From Urechis unicinctus (Eukaryota > Annelida > Polychaeta > Xenopneusta > Urechidae), in NCBI GenBank assembly GCA_034190875.2, contig CM067344.1:14308801-14372800 (forward strand): a stretch of 64,000 nt of DNA, read 5' to 3'. The position numbers and the translations under genes were made by a program. The notes beneath the pieces were generated by a model. It was not told where the DNA came from and searched no databases. It worked only from the letters and a program-made list of their open reading frames with translations. Of the stretch, positions 26,107-40,209 are shown in pieces (position 1 is the stretch's first letter; every line of letters begins with the position of its first letter).

Positions 26107-26820
26107 TCAACAGTTATTTCACTTTTATTGAGCACATTCTAAACGACACTTTGGAAGAGCTTAATGTGAAATCCAATATTTGTATCCCTTTATATTACAG
26201 TAAAAGCAAAATATTAACGAATGTTTTGACAATTAAAGTTGATTGACTTCAAATAGAAACATCTATATATAGTTACGTGGTACCATGTATGGATAGGTTG
26301 ACAGTGCGACCTTTATGTGTGTGTTTAATGTTGGGTGGTTGGGAAGAATGAGCCGCAACCGGGTGTCCTGCTTGCGTTATCTGTTAGGAAAACAGCGGAT
26401 AAATGTCTGCTTTACTGGATAACTGTTTGTTTAATGTTATTCATGTTACAGTAGAAATGTTGCCAGGCAATCTGTAGAGGGATAGCGCATTAGATCTCTG
26501 GTATTTATGAATGGGTTCACTTTGCGTTCCTCGTGTGAGCAGTCTATTATCAGGGTATTTGCCATCGCTATTGTAATGATGCTTGAGAAAGTTGAGCGCC
26601 ATCCTTATAGAGTTAACGTACAAGAAACTGAAGATAAATTAACGCTTTTCCTTGCTTTTGTTCACGATTGAACCTGTCTTATTGCATTCGTCAGATAAGA
26701 AGGTGACAACTGGCTATCTTATTATTATTGATCTTCTTTAACAGAATGACGTGATGGCTGCTGAGATAATGACGAAGGCTGCTTATATGCAAACATGTTT
26801 CCTTCCAAGCTATCTCTTAA

Positions 26821-26960
26821 AACATAAATCAAGATACGAGCATAGGTATGAGGCTGCACTTGGTACAAGGACACGCTGGTATAGACCCAATGTACGGTGT
26901 TGATCATGTATACCATGTCAAGACATACCTCGCGCTATCTCGCCGAGCACTTTATTACAC
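26821..26960. repeat. Landmark P in a2
   Basis: Close copy of 4,193-4,331, with GGACACGCTGGTATAG and CCGAGCACTTTATTAC. Confidence 0.62.
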
Positions 26961-28060
26961 CTTGAAAGTAGATCATATGCAAGCTGGATAAGATTACGCG
27001 ACACGTCTGGGTTCATTGCCATAACGCACCGCCACGTGGAAGTTTGCTTATGTCTTTTACTTTGTGTTGTATTATACCATGGTTAAACAGGTCCTGACGT
27101 AACAATATTATGGTTTTGAAATAGATACCGATTAAACCTCCGCCATATTCTTTCTCATTAATACTTAAAAATCAAAGCATGGTGGAAGCAATTCCTAATT
27201 GCTGAGTGATTAATGAGCCTTACTCTGCAGATATCTGCAACGTGAGGGATTAAAGGCAGCCAGAGAATCGGAAAGTCGTCTAAAGGGTGACGGTTTTGCT
27301 TCATGTTGTGGTCGTATGGACGTTTTTTTATTTTTCTAGTCTGTTATCAGAACCAGTTTATCTGTGTGAAGTGGCGTCATGCATCTACTCTGTATTATAC
27401 TTTATCCAATGACAAAGTTATTCATTATGTATGTTGATGAATGTTCCAATTTGTTGTTGCAATCACATATTGGCTGTTTCATGAATGATATGCGCAAAAG
27501 GTATGTTTGATACATGTTTTCAATTCAGAACTAACAATATCAAAGTGCTGAAACCAACCAAATCTGTGTCCGCATTGTTCAAACCAAAGGCGCGAAAACT
27601 CGTATGACCATGGGTAATATTGCATGCCAAGCAATTGCAACATGTTGGAATGTGCAAATACTTTCTTCTGTTAATTCAAATCGCCATAATGACTAAGATA
27701 TGATGCGGCAAGTGAAACTTGTATATAGTCGCACCAATAGCCTAATTCGCACCAATAGCCTAATGCGTACCTGGCTCATTGTTCGATGACTGTAAAGTTT
27801 TGATTTATCAGTGCTATTGTAGCACATTTAATTGTATGTATCAGTTAATTTAACTGGGCTTTGATTTAGCAGAGTTGAGTAAGATAGGTTGTGCAAGCAA
27901 TCTGCTAACCTGAAATATTTGTTTCATTCTTTCAAAAATATTTAAGAAAATGCACATTTACCTCCACAAAGAGGCTACAATTTTCTTGCAACATGTTAAT
28001 CAAACAAGTGAATGTATCAGATAGTTGAACATTTGGTGCTGTTCGGCGATATTGCTGGCG

Positions 28061-28098
28061 TATATATGTTTGTATATATATAACTTAAAATATATTTT

Positions 28099-28164
<66 letters not shown>

Positions 28165-28195
28165 GAGATATATATATATATATATAATATATTTA

Positions 28196-28273
<78 letters not shown>

Positions 28274-28301
28274 GTATATATATATATACATATATATATA
28301 C
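28061..28301. repeat. (TA)n microsatellite of a2
   Basis: TA repeats with ATACATAT and AGAGATAT interruptions. It is homologous in position to 4,811-5,711 and 57,027-57,610. Confidence 0.95.
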
Positions 28302-28497
28302 CTATTGATTTGTGTATGTTTTATCGTATATGTTCAGCTAATTGTGAAATCGGTAGTTTGTTGGATGACAGCTTAACACGAGTCGTTGTTTTGAGTCACC
28401 GCCTGGCACCCCATTCACGTCCGCCTATATTATTGGAACGACGCAATGCACAATACACCATAGGGTATCAGGTTCTCACAAATCACCGGGATAAACA

Positions 28498-28634
28498 AAT
28501 ATTGTGTGTGTGTCTGTGTTTGTGTGTGTGTGTGCGTGCATGTTTGGGTGTGTGTGTGCGTGCGTGCGTACGTGTGTATGTGCGTGTGTGTGCGTGCATG
28601 TGAATGCTGTTGTGTGTGTATGTATGTGTGTGTG
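28498..28634. repeat. Degenerate (GT)n microsatellite of a2
   Basis: GTGT with frequent GC, GCGTGC and GTAT substitutions, at the site of the near-perfect GT array in a1 (5,933-6,092). Confidence 0.92.
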
Positions 28635-28642
28635 GAAGTGAT

Positions 28643-28742
28643 CTATCATCAGTACCCCTCACAGGCGTCCACTGACGCAATACGTCTATGTATTGACCTA
28701 TTTGGCTTCAGCCTTATGCTCCTTGAGCAACAAAGAGATCAT
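28643..28742. repeat. Landmark T in a2
   Basis: Close copy of the a1 element, again directly after the GT-rich microsatellite. Confidence 0.62.
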
Positions 28743-29781
28743 CGGTCCTGAGGCACACTTCCTCGTGGTGTGCCATGCGGCCACACTTGGCACTCTGAGG
28801 TCGGGATAGCTGCTGCCGAGGAAATGATGTTCCATTTGCAAGACATTGTAGAAGAGATCAGAACAATTGTGCTTTGCATCGTAGGTCTGCAGCAGTTTGA
28901 ATAGGCCCACTCTACCCCTTCTATGACATTAGAGGCGACTTATAAGGGACAACCTGTTTGCCGTTGGTTGCAACTCGTTTCGGCGGAGTTCACCTAGACG
29001 AGAAACTGGAATGACCTGGACCAGCCAATCGGCTGGTGGTGACTTGCCCTAAGATAATCGTTGGCATTTTCTTATCGAGTCCACCTTCTTGTAGATTTTC
29101 ATTTTCGTTGATTTTCCTCCATTTTCCAATTATCCTAGACGGCAGCTGCTCAATCATATCAATCTTTTCTCTTCCTATTTACTCTTCTTCTGTGGCTCCA
29201 TATAAATAATTATATATGCATAAGCAGACGTCACTTCTGGCATGTTCCTAAGTAGTTATCACTCACTTCAAATGTAAGTAGCACCTTTGCCGGGATTAAA
29301 TGCAATTTTTGTAACATTAATTCAGTAGGTCTCTGAATCTGGCGCCGCAAACGATTTCGGTTTTACTAAATTACTGTTCTAAGATCAACTCTATCAATAA
29401 CTCCTCCAACGTTGAAAGGAACAAGCGTACAATACATTTGGTTGTGTGAATAAACAAAATGGCTTGGCGCTACATTGCTCTCTCCTTTAGTGAAAACACT
29501 GAACAACCAGATTACGCGTAGCATTGTTCATACCCTAGAATAATTGGTTCAGGGTATAAGGAACAACAAATCTGGAGTATTGTCTTAAGTTATGGTGTAA
29601 ATTGAATAGAGCACAATCACCTAATTAAGTCTGGTTTTGGTTATACTTTATTTGATACGAAATTTAGACGAATGGAAAAGAGGGAAGTTGGTCATTCATC
29701 CATTCAAACTAAAATTAATAGCGAGAATAACGTCATACACTGTAAGGCACCTTGTACGCACTAGACCAGTATTGCTATTAT

Positions 29782-29880
29782 TGTCATTCTCTGTATTGAC
29801 ATACATAATTAATTCCGGGTTCAAAGCTGACACCCTCACGTTCGCAAACGGCGGGTTATAACCTCCTCGAGTGGATGTAC
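29782..29880. repeat. Landmark S in b2
   Basis: Close copy of the b1 element, with CATTCTCTGTATTGACATAC and GACACCCTCACGTTCGC. Confidence 0.6.
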
Positions 29881-30150
29881 CAGCAAAGATTGGGTGAGGA
29901 AAAGTTTCTTAATGTGACCTCACTCTCTTTGTGAAATGTCCGTTGAATGTGGCTGAAATTTCAAGTAGCTCCTTGCTTTGTCGGCATTGGTGAGTATGGA
30001 AGGTGTACTAACAAGGGTGGCAATCCTATGAAAGAGGCACACATGAGTAATCACGTTCGAACATAGACGTTGAACCCAGTTATCGCGGAATATAACTAGA
30101 TTGACGAGATCTACAAATGTATTAGAATTGCCAATTGAATGTAGCTGGGA

Positions 30151-30240
30151 TGCAAATTTTACAATCTCAGCACGGACCCATCGACCCGCTAACAGAGGAT
30201 CCGGGTACCACAGGCCTGCATCTGATCAGCAAAAAGTCTA
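30151..30240. repeat. Core element K in b2
   Basis: Slightly shortened at its start, where the GCGC of GCGCTGCAAA is lost, but with the central CCCATCGACCCGCTAACAG block intact. Confidence 0.68.
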
Positions 30241-31596
30241 ACGGGCCGAATTGAATCCATCTTGTTAGGGACAGTTAATGATGCAGCTGATGAGAGTCAT
30301 GGCCACTTCCGGTTCGCTCTACCGATGTCAGCAGACTGCTATTATCTGGTTAGTGCCATATTACCATGGTGTGAAATCCTATCTTCGCACTTGATGGACA
30401 TTGGAATGATTACGTACAAGATCAAAAATACTGATCACAATGAGCGCATTAAGTTGAGTAAGCTATATGCTTTTGCAGAACCACCAAATGATATATATTA
30501 ATCAAATAAACAAACAATCTTACATAACATTAAAAACCATTCTCATTCCGCGTCCATTTCTTATCAGACCAGCCCATTCGGTCACTGTTTGTCAGACGAT
30601 TAATTCGTTTTTTGTGCTGCGTATGGCTGGGCTGGGGCGATTCTGACCTGTGCGACCGGTGAAGCAAATTCAGCAATATAACATTACTTTCCTTCTGTAG
30701 AAACACATATATAATGTTAAGTTTGCGATGTTAAGTGACCCATACAATGCCATTCCACAGAACAACGCAAATAAATATAGATGGAACTGAATTCAACACA
30801 ATGGTAGCGTGGAAGCCATTCGTCGCTTCGACGCCCATTCCCTTGCTTGCACAGTGTTCCATTTTAACCACTGAGCAAAGCATAAATAAGAAACAAACAG
30901 CAACCGAGACCATTAAAGCCAGATGCTTTCAGTGGTATGGTGATGAGAGCAGCGTAATGGAAGTCTAACATGAGTATCAACTTACTTTTCCGCGTCCCTT
31001 TTTGACAGCATCATCAGTTTTAGGGAAATATCAAACATTAGACTTAGCCCATCAGAGTAAAGGTCTGCTATTTAGTGTTGACATTCTGAGCTTCATTGCA
31101 GATAGCACGAATATTCTACACCATCGTTCACTAGTTGCTTCTAGGATTGGAACTCAGCTGTTGTTGTATTTTGTAATATATCTAAAAAGCTCGTTTTTGG
31201 CCTACATCGCTTACAATTACCCAATTTCGTAATGATTGCGACGTGTAACATCGTCATTATTCCGATAATTAATCATGTACGCACAACAATTGTAGTGCGT
31301 TCATCATATAGTGGTTAAGGTACTTTCACGTAGACAATTTACTGATATGATACAAAAGGGTTTTGTTTGGATAAGACTATCAGTAGCCGTCCAACTCTTA
31401 CAATTTGCAGAATGGACTTGAACATCGTGAAGAGTTAAGTTCAACTGTTCGGATTCTGAACTATAAAATTTTAGTTACCAAAGAAGCTCTAAGCCGTTAA
31501 CTGCTAGATTTCCGTTAAAAAAAAGACCCATCATTAACAAGCAGCGGCGACAAACGTAGCTACTCATAGGTTGCCATAACCGTTATCGAGTATGAC

Positions 31597-31707
31597 ATAA
31601 ATCTAGATACGAGCATTAACATAATGATCCTCTCGTGAAAGAGACACGCTGATATCGGTATAATAGTCTGCATTTGTCACGTATATCAAGCCGAGCAATA
31701 TATTGTA
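31597..31707. repeat. Landmark P in b2
   Basis: Close copy of the b1 element with GAGACACGCTGATATCGG. Confidence 0.62.
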
Positions 31708-32548
31708 CCGATTTAAGTAGACCTTATGATTAACGTAATAGATCACTCTAATGGCATTATTGTTAAATGTGCATTGCACACTTCAGCATTAATGAACAGA
31801 GCCGGTGTAGATCGATACACAAGTGGGGATATATTAATAGATTCATTGTATAATCTTGAAACGATTCTGCATTTTGGAAAAGTGTTCATTGGCACATTAT
31901 TGGCACGATTCCACCGTTCCTATTTGAAGAGAACCCAGAGCCAATCACTTTCTTATCGTATGTGACCCATGTGGCTCCATTGCCTATTATTCATTACAAA
32001 TCAAAGCAATGTATTGTTTTATTGGCCCCGCAGCCCTCATTCTTTATGGCTCACATAATTTCTTTAGAAGGGAGTTTATGTTATACTATTGATATATTTC
32101 CAAGAGCAGCCCTCTAGAGCCATATAAATCGGACTTAACCTAAATCAGCCAAGCACATCGATGTTGAATGTCTACGTAATCGATGCTAATATTTCCTACA
32201 GCCTAGAATGATAGATGGTCATTCGCAAATGGCTGAAAATAAAAATAGCTGAAATGAAAGATTGAATGCTGGTCATACTTTGACGAAAGAAAACATTATT
32301 AGGGATTGGAAAGATATCAAGGAATCTCTGGGAAATGTTGTAGTTTTCTCCATTCCTTTGGAATTGGGGATTTCAATTTAGAAAAGGTCATCTAGTGCGA
32401 CTTCGCATGTATTCTCTGAGGCACTTGCTGATATTAAACAGGAAAGTAATTACCTTCTTCTGTCATGAAAAAAGCATCCACAAATCTGATTTGCCAATGC
32501 CAAACGTACCAGCTCGGTTAAATGGTCGGCACAGTAGCGCTGCGTCGC

Positions 32549-32630
32549 TGTTATCAGTACGCCTCACTGGCTTCCGCTGACATCATACCATACATCTTTG
32601 TATGGTTCTATTTGGCTCTCAGATCATTGT
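32549..32630. repeat. Landmark T in b2
   Basis: Close copy of the b1 element, with CAGTACGCCTCACTGGCTTC and ACATCTTTGTATGG. Confidence 0.62.
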
Positions 32631-34206
32631 ACTTGTACATTCACTGGTCTGTGTTGGTACCGTTTGTCTGTAGAGATTTGAGACGAAAGGTTGTTCAATC
32701 CAATATATCATATTACTAATTTTCATGCTTTTCATTTTAAATTCTCACGCTTCAGTATAAATGCCGCTATCAAATGTGCTATCAAATTATTGCCAGTAAT
32801 GTTGCGCCCTTCTATCACTCGTTGATGTCATGATCTTCTCATTCTTAGAATGTGCTGAGACATCAATGATTCATTGTGTACAATCAATTTACATGTTTGC
32901 AATGATCTGCCATTGACAGTAAATGTTAGTGTTAGTTATGGCACATCTACGAACTGATGATTGAGAGATCAAACGCATTCCGGTCTGCACCATAGGTCTA
33001 CAATGTGCATATTTATTAATGAAGCATATTAATATTTAAAAATTTTCGTCAGGACGATGAAAATATACAGTTATCGTTTGAGAATTGTGGTGGGTTAATT
33101 TTGTTTCCTGTGCGATCTATTCAACTCGCATATAACATTACTAGCACAATGCTATATATCTTACGACCATGTTTCATACTTGCATGAGTGTACACGATCC
33201 GTTGTGACAGATACATACAGGAGATTTATTCTGTGAATATATAAGAGTAACATCAATTGATATAGATGGGTTTGTGTTTGGTCTCCTTCATTTGAAATCT
33301 CATTTTTTTTCGTGTAGTTATAAATGGTTGTTAAAAAGGCGATCAATTGGGAGATCTTTGGTATCTGTATAAATCTTCCTAGCACCCTTAACTAACTGCT
33401 TTGTTGCTTAATGCAGTCGATGGTCTTCTCGAATAAATTCTATCCTCTACTTATCTACTGAGGAAGAGTCGGTCAACGTAATATCATCATAAACGTTGCA
33501 GCGCACATTAGGACTGTTCGCTCGCGAATCACAATCGATGACGTACATTATGAGTAGTGGTGGAGACTAAACTGCTGTGATGATTAAGTTTGGTAAAAAC
33601 AGCGAGACGTAGAGTCGATAGCGATGGCCACTTACTCAGACGGTGCTAGCGATATCAACGATCAGCTATTATAAAATCACATCAAAGTTACAACAATGTA
33701 AGCATTGATAAGGCGGCCCGCAAATCATTCCATGATAATGTATCAGCCGGGTGCGGGTGGCTACTTCTGCAGTTTTAACAAATAGAATATGTCGATACTT
33801 AGTGCAACCTTAATGGAGAATCATCCCCATTTGGATTCGGAGCAAAATGAGCAAATCTACATAACGTTTGATTGTTTCGAGTAAATCAAGTTGAATACAG
33901 CAATTATTTCACATCACCAAAATATATGTCGTTTCATATACGGGATCAAGCTTCTGGGTCCACATGTACACAAGCTGTCAAGCTTCAAAATCACGACTAC
34001 AAATAATATTTTGTCTGGCTGAAAGTCAAAATGGACATGAAAGATATTGGTTACTATCAGAATATTCAATTTAACTTTGGAATGGTTTGGTTCGTTGCAG
34101 CATTTTTTTGCCGACTGAATGCAAAATAAACGATTGCCTCTGGTTCTGATTTCAAAGATCAAGCAAGGGAAGGATCAGGATCGTTAGTCTTTCTCTTCCG
34201 CATCAT

Positions 34207-34280
34207 TGTGCTGCAAATTTACGCAGATGATCCGTGTACAAAAAGCCTAAAACTGACATGATCAGCCAAAAGTCAAAGAG
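34207..34280. repeat. Truncated core element K in c2
   Basis: Has GTGCTGCAAATTTACG, then jumps directly to CAGATGATCCGTGTAC. The central block with CCCATCGACC is deleted. Confidence 0.6.
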
Positions 34281-36540
34281 GCAGAGATCGACACGCATGG
34301 CCACCACAGGAGCGGTGTGCAGGACTTGGTGTGTTGCCTCATGAGCGAACCAATCTGCTGGCAACTGCAGTCAGTAATTGGCTATGTTAAAGCGTTTGAT
34401 TGTACATACAGCACTTCGTCATTTAAACAACTAACGAATATACGCTCAATACCCTCGTCCACCTACCACAAATCAAACATCGCACGAAAGACCACATATA
34501 TAAGTCACTGAATAAGGTAGCATGCAGTTACGTGTTGATCATCTGCTTTTGCTTAATAACACACCATTAATCTTTAGCTGACTTTAACATCACATGTGTT
34601 CAGTTCTTGGAGCTATGAAATGTTGTTTATCTTTAATTAGCCGCGGGAAAAACAGTTTTATGACCAAATTTATCACCCTAGGGCACAATTCCGTAATACT
34701 CCGAATTGTTGTCGTAATACCACAGCATAATTATGAAATATTTGGACTCTACTATGTGTTTGTCGTAATTTTGCAAGTGGTATCTTTATAATTCAGGATT
34801 TGATTGCAACTGATTAATTATTATGAGAATAGGGGGCGGTTTGTTAAATGACTACATGAAAGACCTGTTTTGGAAACTTCTTGTTAGATGGGAATCATGA
34901 GAAAAACATTAATCACCGTTTTTTAACGCTGAACATATACAAGAAAACAAGAAAAAATATAGTTGCATTAAGTATTAATCCCGGGACAAATAATCTTTCA
35001 ATATAAATGATGGCAGCAACCCTGGTGCCAAAACAGAACCTCTGAATGGTAAATAACTACATCCTATAAGCGAACTTATTACTGAGTTACGCCACACCAG
35101 AATGAAGCTGTATGTGACTCATTGCAGGCTGCTCACATGTACACATCCATAAGTCAGTAGTAGTCTCCCAAGCTATGCAATATGTATCTGCATCCTCTAC
35201 TCGATATCCAACATCTGAGCAAGCAGCACATAGATGCAAATACCCCCCTTGTTCTGTATGCGTATTTGTATACCATACATTCTGGCATTTTTTACAGCAT
35301 TATTAATGATTCATTGGCGAAACTGAACGTGCTCGTTGAATGAATTAACTTGGGTGCTTGTTCATTTATCCAGGTACTGACAGTCCAGTACTTGGATGAA
35401 ATGATACTCATGTATTTTAAGGTCAAAGGCGCAAGCCAAATTTCAGGCGATGTCGGATTATTAGTTCTGTATGTTTGCTTCCAATTGCAATGTTATGAAG
35501 CTTTGGAGAAAGTGATTATTTCTTAAATAAGCAACGATTGACAGCACAGCAAAGAAATGCAGCATTGTCTGTATCGCCATGGCTATTTCCTCTTTCAGAC
35601 AACAACACATCACACATCATGGAGCTATTTATTTAGTAAGCGGATAGACATTTGAAAGATGGTTGCCCCGAAGCACTGAAATGTGGCTGGCTAGCTGTGA
35701 TGTTCTAGACTCATACCCTACTCATATACTTTTTCTCTCATTAATCTGATCTATTTTTGAAATTATCAATGAATACACAGATGGACGGGAGTATCGCGTA
35801 AAAACACTTATTGTGATTAGACAACAGCCTTTGTGATGGTGCTTATACGTCACTATGTCGTCCTGTTAGGTAGCAACGAATTTTTACCTTTCACAATTGC
35901 ACCATTTGTTGGGATTAGAGACAATCACTCTCAGTAATAGAGCACGCCAAATTTTTCCTAAATCAAAAAGCTCTAGAGCATGGCAAGCTGTGTCAAATCG
36001 TTCTTCATTGGTATCGCCAGGGTAAACCCTGTGCAACATGAAATCCAAGCGTTGCCATACAACGCAGCACCGCGATCGGTTATCTCGTTTAGTATAGATG
36101 GGTGTTACTTCATAATGTGTAGTGAGTTTATATTTGATTGTAATATCAAATTCATAAAAACAATCGAACCTCTTTTGGCATTAATTATTCTCAAACTTTT
36201 ATGTTAAGCATATGCCTATCACATTTATTTCTCTTACAATTACTGTACCACGAGCTGGCTGGGTTATGAGCATCTTCTCGGATCTTACTGGATCAATAAT
36301 TTTGCGCAATATCGGAAGGTAATACAGCAGATTACAATATATTTATATCGCCATCATAGCGCACAGCTACGATTGGTCATCACCAGTCACTTAGCAAGAT
36401 GGCACAGGGTTTTCTCATTTTGCATTCGTTTAGTAAAAAACCAATCAACAAAGATGATTTTGTGTTGTTGAGTGAAGAAATTAAGCTATTCATTGTTGCT
36501 TTTTACGGTTACTACTACCACCACCACAAACAACAACTAC

Positions 36541-36603
36541 AACATCATCATCATCATCATCGTCATCATCAATTTTATAATTATCCTCTTGATCATCATC
36601 ATT
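36541..36603. repeat. (CAT)n microsatellite of c2
   Basis: A short ATC/CAT run interrupted by AATTTTATAATTATCC. It sits just upstream of the ATAAATATTGATG block shared by all c modules. Confidence 0.9.
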
Positions 36604-38046
36604 TACGAGCTTGATAGATATAAATATTGATGAAATGTTAATATCACTAATGAGAGCAGTAATGATAAAGTCAAGATTCAAAGTGTACTCTGCGTTCACA
36701 ACATTTTCCCGTATGATTGATCACCTTCAGCAGTGTGTGCACATTGAAATGATATTCTGATTAACTGAGTTGGAATATAGCTACACAACAGTAGGCGGAG
36801 CTACATGCGGTACCAGGATATAAGATAACCTAGCTATGAGTCATGCTATCGATCCAGTACGCGACGTTTTATGTTGCCCAGTGGATAAAACATTTAATTC
36901 GGCAATGGACCGAATTGGAAAGGCGTCTCTCTGGTCGCTCGTCAGATAAACAACCTTCACATCGGGAGAGAGAATAGCAGTATTCACAATTAGGTATTTC
37001 CGAATTGTGGTGGGGGCCGTTAGGAATAACAATTTAACCATTCCAAAAAGAGAATACTCATCAATCACTTTCGCAAACGAAATAGGAAAGGGTAAGCAAT
37101 ATTCATGCGAAAGCATTATTGCGCTTGTTTGGACTGACCGGAAGTGTGAACCAACTAACGCACCAAGTCTTCTAAATGACCTGCTATATATCTTTAATTA
37201 GGAATGGCTTGGTCAGATATAGCTACATATGCTATGCCAAGCTTGTTTCATGGTGGCTTTTCACGCGTGTTGTGACTGGCTTGTTTAATTCCTGTGGATG
37301 ACTTGGTTTATATGCTATATTCAGCAGAATCACGCTGATTACTATTGAATTATTCTATGATTGTTGAGGTGCTTATCACTTCTTGCTTCTTGGGAATATC
37401 AAAGAGAACAGATATTTATCTTCTGTGTCGTCTGATTCAAGTACATCTAATGCAAAACTAACTTGATAAGATGACGCGACAGGTCTGTTTTAATCATAAC
37501 TTCTCTGTTCTCTTGTATTTTATATCGGCATGGTTGAAAACGCCGATATCGTATCTTGCACATTAATCGGTATTTGTCATATACAACAGTCATACAGTCC
37601 AAATGCAATATGATATTAAAATCAGTGATATAACATTGATTCTTCAGCTAGTGTTGTTTAGTTGCAGGCTGAAATTGATATAGCGGCGCCACTTTATGAT
37701 GCATCTTAGTAGCGGCGCCATATTATACAATTTTGAAATGGTGGTGTACACAAATTAAAAACATTGCATTATCTTTACAATTAGAAATAACAAATTTCAC
37801 TGTTCAGAAAACTGGGTGAAAATATAATTACCCTCACGATCCAGGTAAGGTGCTTGATATTTGATACATCATATGTCATGAAATATATTTGAGTCTAGTC
37901 TGTTATAAAAAATGCCGGGCAATATCACAACTGGCTATCTAGTTTTCATTAATCTGCCTTTACACTGAAGCAGTCTGAAGCATATATGGGATTCTTACAT
38001 GATGGAACAACAATGTTTCCGTGAACGTTATCGCTTATAACATATA

Positions 38047-38182
38047 TCATCGTATATCATGGTGCGAGCATTAACATAATGGTGCACATGGTCAAAGAAC
38101 ACGCTGGTATCGACATCATGTGCTATCTAAAGCAGGTATATCATGCCCGGACATATCCCGAGATATCCCTCAGAGCAATATA
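38047..38182. repeat. Landmark P in c2
   Basis: Close copy of the c1 element, with about 12 extra bases after GCTGGTATCGACATC. Confidence 0.62.
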
Positions 38183-38424
38183 GGGATGCATGTCGTCATA
38201 ATCCCATCCGATCCAACGTTGCGCCGCATAAAAAGTGTGAAAACAGGCTGGCTTCAACAACAGGGGACCATACAGGTGAGCATTGCATTTTGTCCTCAAA
38301 ATTGTTTCTACCTAGCGAATCATCTAAGTGTTATTGCACCAGTGTGTCTCCACTATCGTATTAGTGTTTCTAGATACGACTAGAATTCTACAGCGAAAAG
38401 GTGTTAAAGAGCCAATTTGTACCG

Positions 38425-38564
38425 TTGTCAGCGATATGACGTCACATACCTTTTAAGTAGATATCATGCATAATAAGCCGAGGTTCATGAAACATATAGC
38501 TGGTATGAATTGGTGTGACGCACCGCCACCACTCGGACCCAACTATATATAGGGCCCACTTTTT
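38425..38564. other. 140 bp block present in c2 but not c1, with CRE-like and TATA-like sites
   Basis: Relative to c1 (18,075) this copy has about 140 extra bases between ACCG and GTCTAAAATCG. The block has a perfect TGACGTCA palindrome at 38,437-38,444 and CTATATATAGGGCCC at 38,543-38,557, about 100 bp apart, which resemble a cAMP-response element and a TATA box. Single matches of this kind arise by chance in AT-rich DNA. No coding region follows that I can identify. It may instead be ancestral sequence lost from c1. Confidence 0.25.
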
Positions 38565-40209
38565 GGTCTAAAATCGATAACAGTCAATCACAAAAGCGCT
38601 CAGTTAACTGAAGCTAGACGCCTTCCTGCGGCACAATGCTAGTGATAGCAGGTTAGTTGACAACCGGTTTTAATGGTACATAGCGACGTGAGGCGTCGCC
38701 AGTAAGTAACAGATACTCATAGAAGCATGCGGGAGATGGAAACAGAATCAGGATCTATTGGGCAACATTATTGCCTAGTCCGTTCAATATGCTTCTCAGT
38801 TAAAACTGGTTTAGTAATAGTTAGAATAATGTCAAACATTTTAATCGGAATGGAGTACGGATATTTGTGAATTATCATTTGTAACCGGTATATTGAATAC
38901 ATAAGGCTTGGCCTTATACAGTGAAACTAATATTACAGAGGTTAATTGTGTGACAAGCTGGGGACGTTCGACTGCCACATCAGTCGAAACATCACCAGCA
39001 ACATTACAGAGGTGGCATTGCTCATATAAATTCGGATTTTATCCAATAGTGTTTTTTGTTCGTTAACTTGAAAATAAATACATGTCATTTCTTGTGAACT
39101 GAAGTGGACGTACATATAAGTCGCACCCACGGAGCAATGAGAGTGATCACTAGGGCTGTTCATGCGTATTTCATGCTGCTGGCACTACTGCCAGTCAAGG
39201 CTACAACCGAATATCATCTCTTTAATAAATCAATTTTAAGTGACATCCCAATGCCGCGAACCAATATTCCCACCTCCCGTAGCTTGCATAATGATCGGAA
39301 TCCCCAATAGTTCTTTTCAGATTACTCTGACAATTTCCCAGCGCTATTATGAGACGCAGTCGTCACAACACGTACAGTGTTATTGTATCAGCTGGCCTTT
39401 ATCCAATCCAATATGATAACGGAATTCAACAGATGAGATTAGGTATTAAACTGCGACAGTATGCAAACTCATATTACTTCATAATTTTGCATCGGGACGA
39501 AACGAATTGGTTGAATTGGCAAGAATATTTTCCATGCGGTTTCTGCTGATAAATTTCCATTGCACCATTTTAATAGTTTGCCTCAATTGCCTTTGTATAA
39601 CACAAAAAGGCTTTCTAAAAATATACCTACTACAACAAATGATGCACTGAGTGTTAGCAGTAAAGATAATTATAGACACCAGAAAGCTTTGTTGTCGTCG
39701 AGCTATGTAAGATGTGCATTATTCAATCCAATGATTCCCGTCATCAATCAATACCATAAGATGACATGACACTGTTTAGTGATAATCGGCTAAGATTTTA
39801 ACAGCATCGAGTTCCAGAAGCCATATGCTCACCAATGTCTCACAATTTATATTAATTTTTCCATTGCAATATTCTGACATATATTACTCGGATCTAACAT
39901 AAGATGGGAAATATAAAACTGTGATCACATGTGCCCAAACAATATCCATCATCCATGATAAACTTATGAGCAAATTATTCTACCTTGATTAACCTAAGAA
40001 AGGTTGTATGTGTGTTGTACTATGCTCTCACAAATTGTCTGCACTGAATTCAGTGACGTAAAGGGCTTAATACATGCACGTATCAAAGTATTTATACTGG
40101 TCCACTGTGATTTAAATGATTTTTAAAACAAGCCAGCTTCTCTGTGCAGGTGTGAAGATACACATACGGACCAATTTTATTAGGAGGCTGTCAAGAGCTG
40201 GAAACTTTA

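Larger units (their letters stand above)
24370..29690. repeat. Module a2
   Basis: Second a-type copy, about 22.7-24.7 kb downstream of the matching parts of a1. It opens with an S element (24,369-24,460) whose relatives open the b modules about 480 bp before K. It then runs through K (24,823-24,926), a mixed AT microsatellite (25,676-26,106), P (26,821-26,960), a TA tract, a GT-rich tract and T (28,643-28,742). Compared with a1 it lacks roughly 1.8 kb at 25,240, and it keeps about 100 bp after P (27,000-27,100) that a1 has lost. No gene is recognised. Stretch 28,750-29,150 has no counterpart I could place. Confidence 0.72.
29690..33830. repeat. Module b2
   Basis: Second b-type copy, collinear with b1 and b3. 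It lacks both the palindromic insert and the TA microsatellite of b1. The region 31,140-31,260 corresponds to 8,570-9,130 of b1 with about 430 bp missing. Landmarks are S (29,782-29,880), K (30,151-30,240), P (31,597-31,707) and T (32,549-32,630). The end of the module, 32,930-33,800, aligns with 60,840-61,850 of b3 but not with b1, so b1 has probably lost that piece. I see no gene. Confidence 0.72.

Noticed and set aside
28199-28680. Frames of 65-134 codons over the TA and GT tracts of a2
   Set aside because: Most residues come from the microsatellites, with no conserved part outside them.
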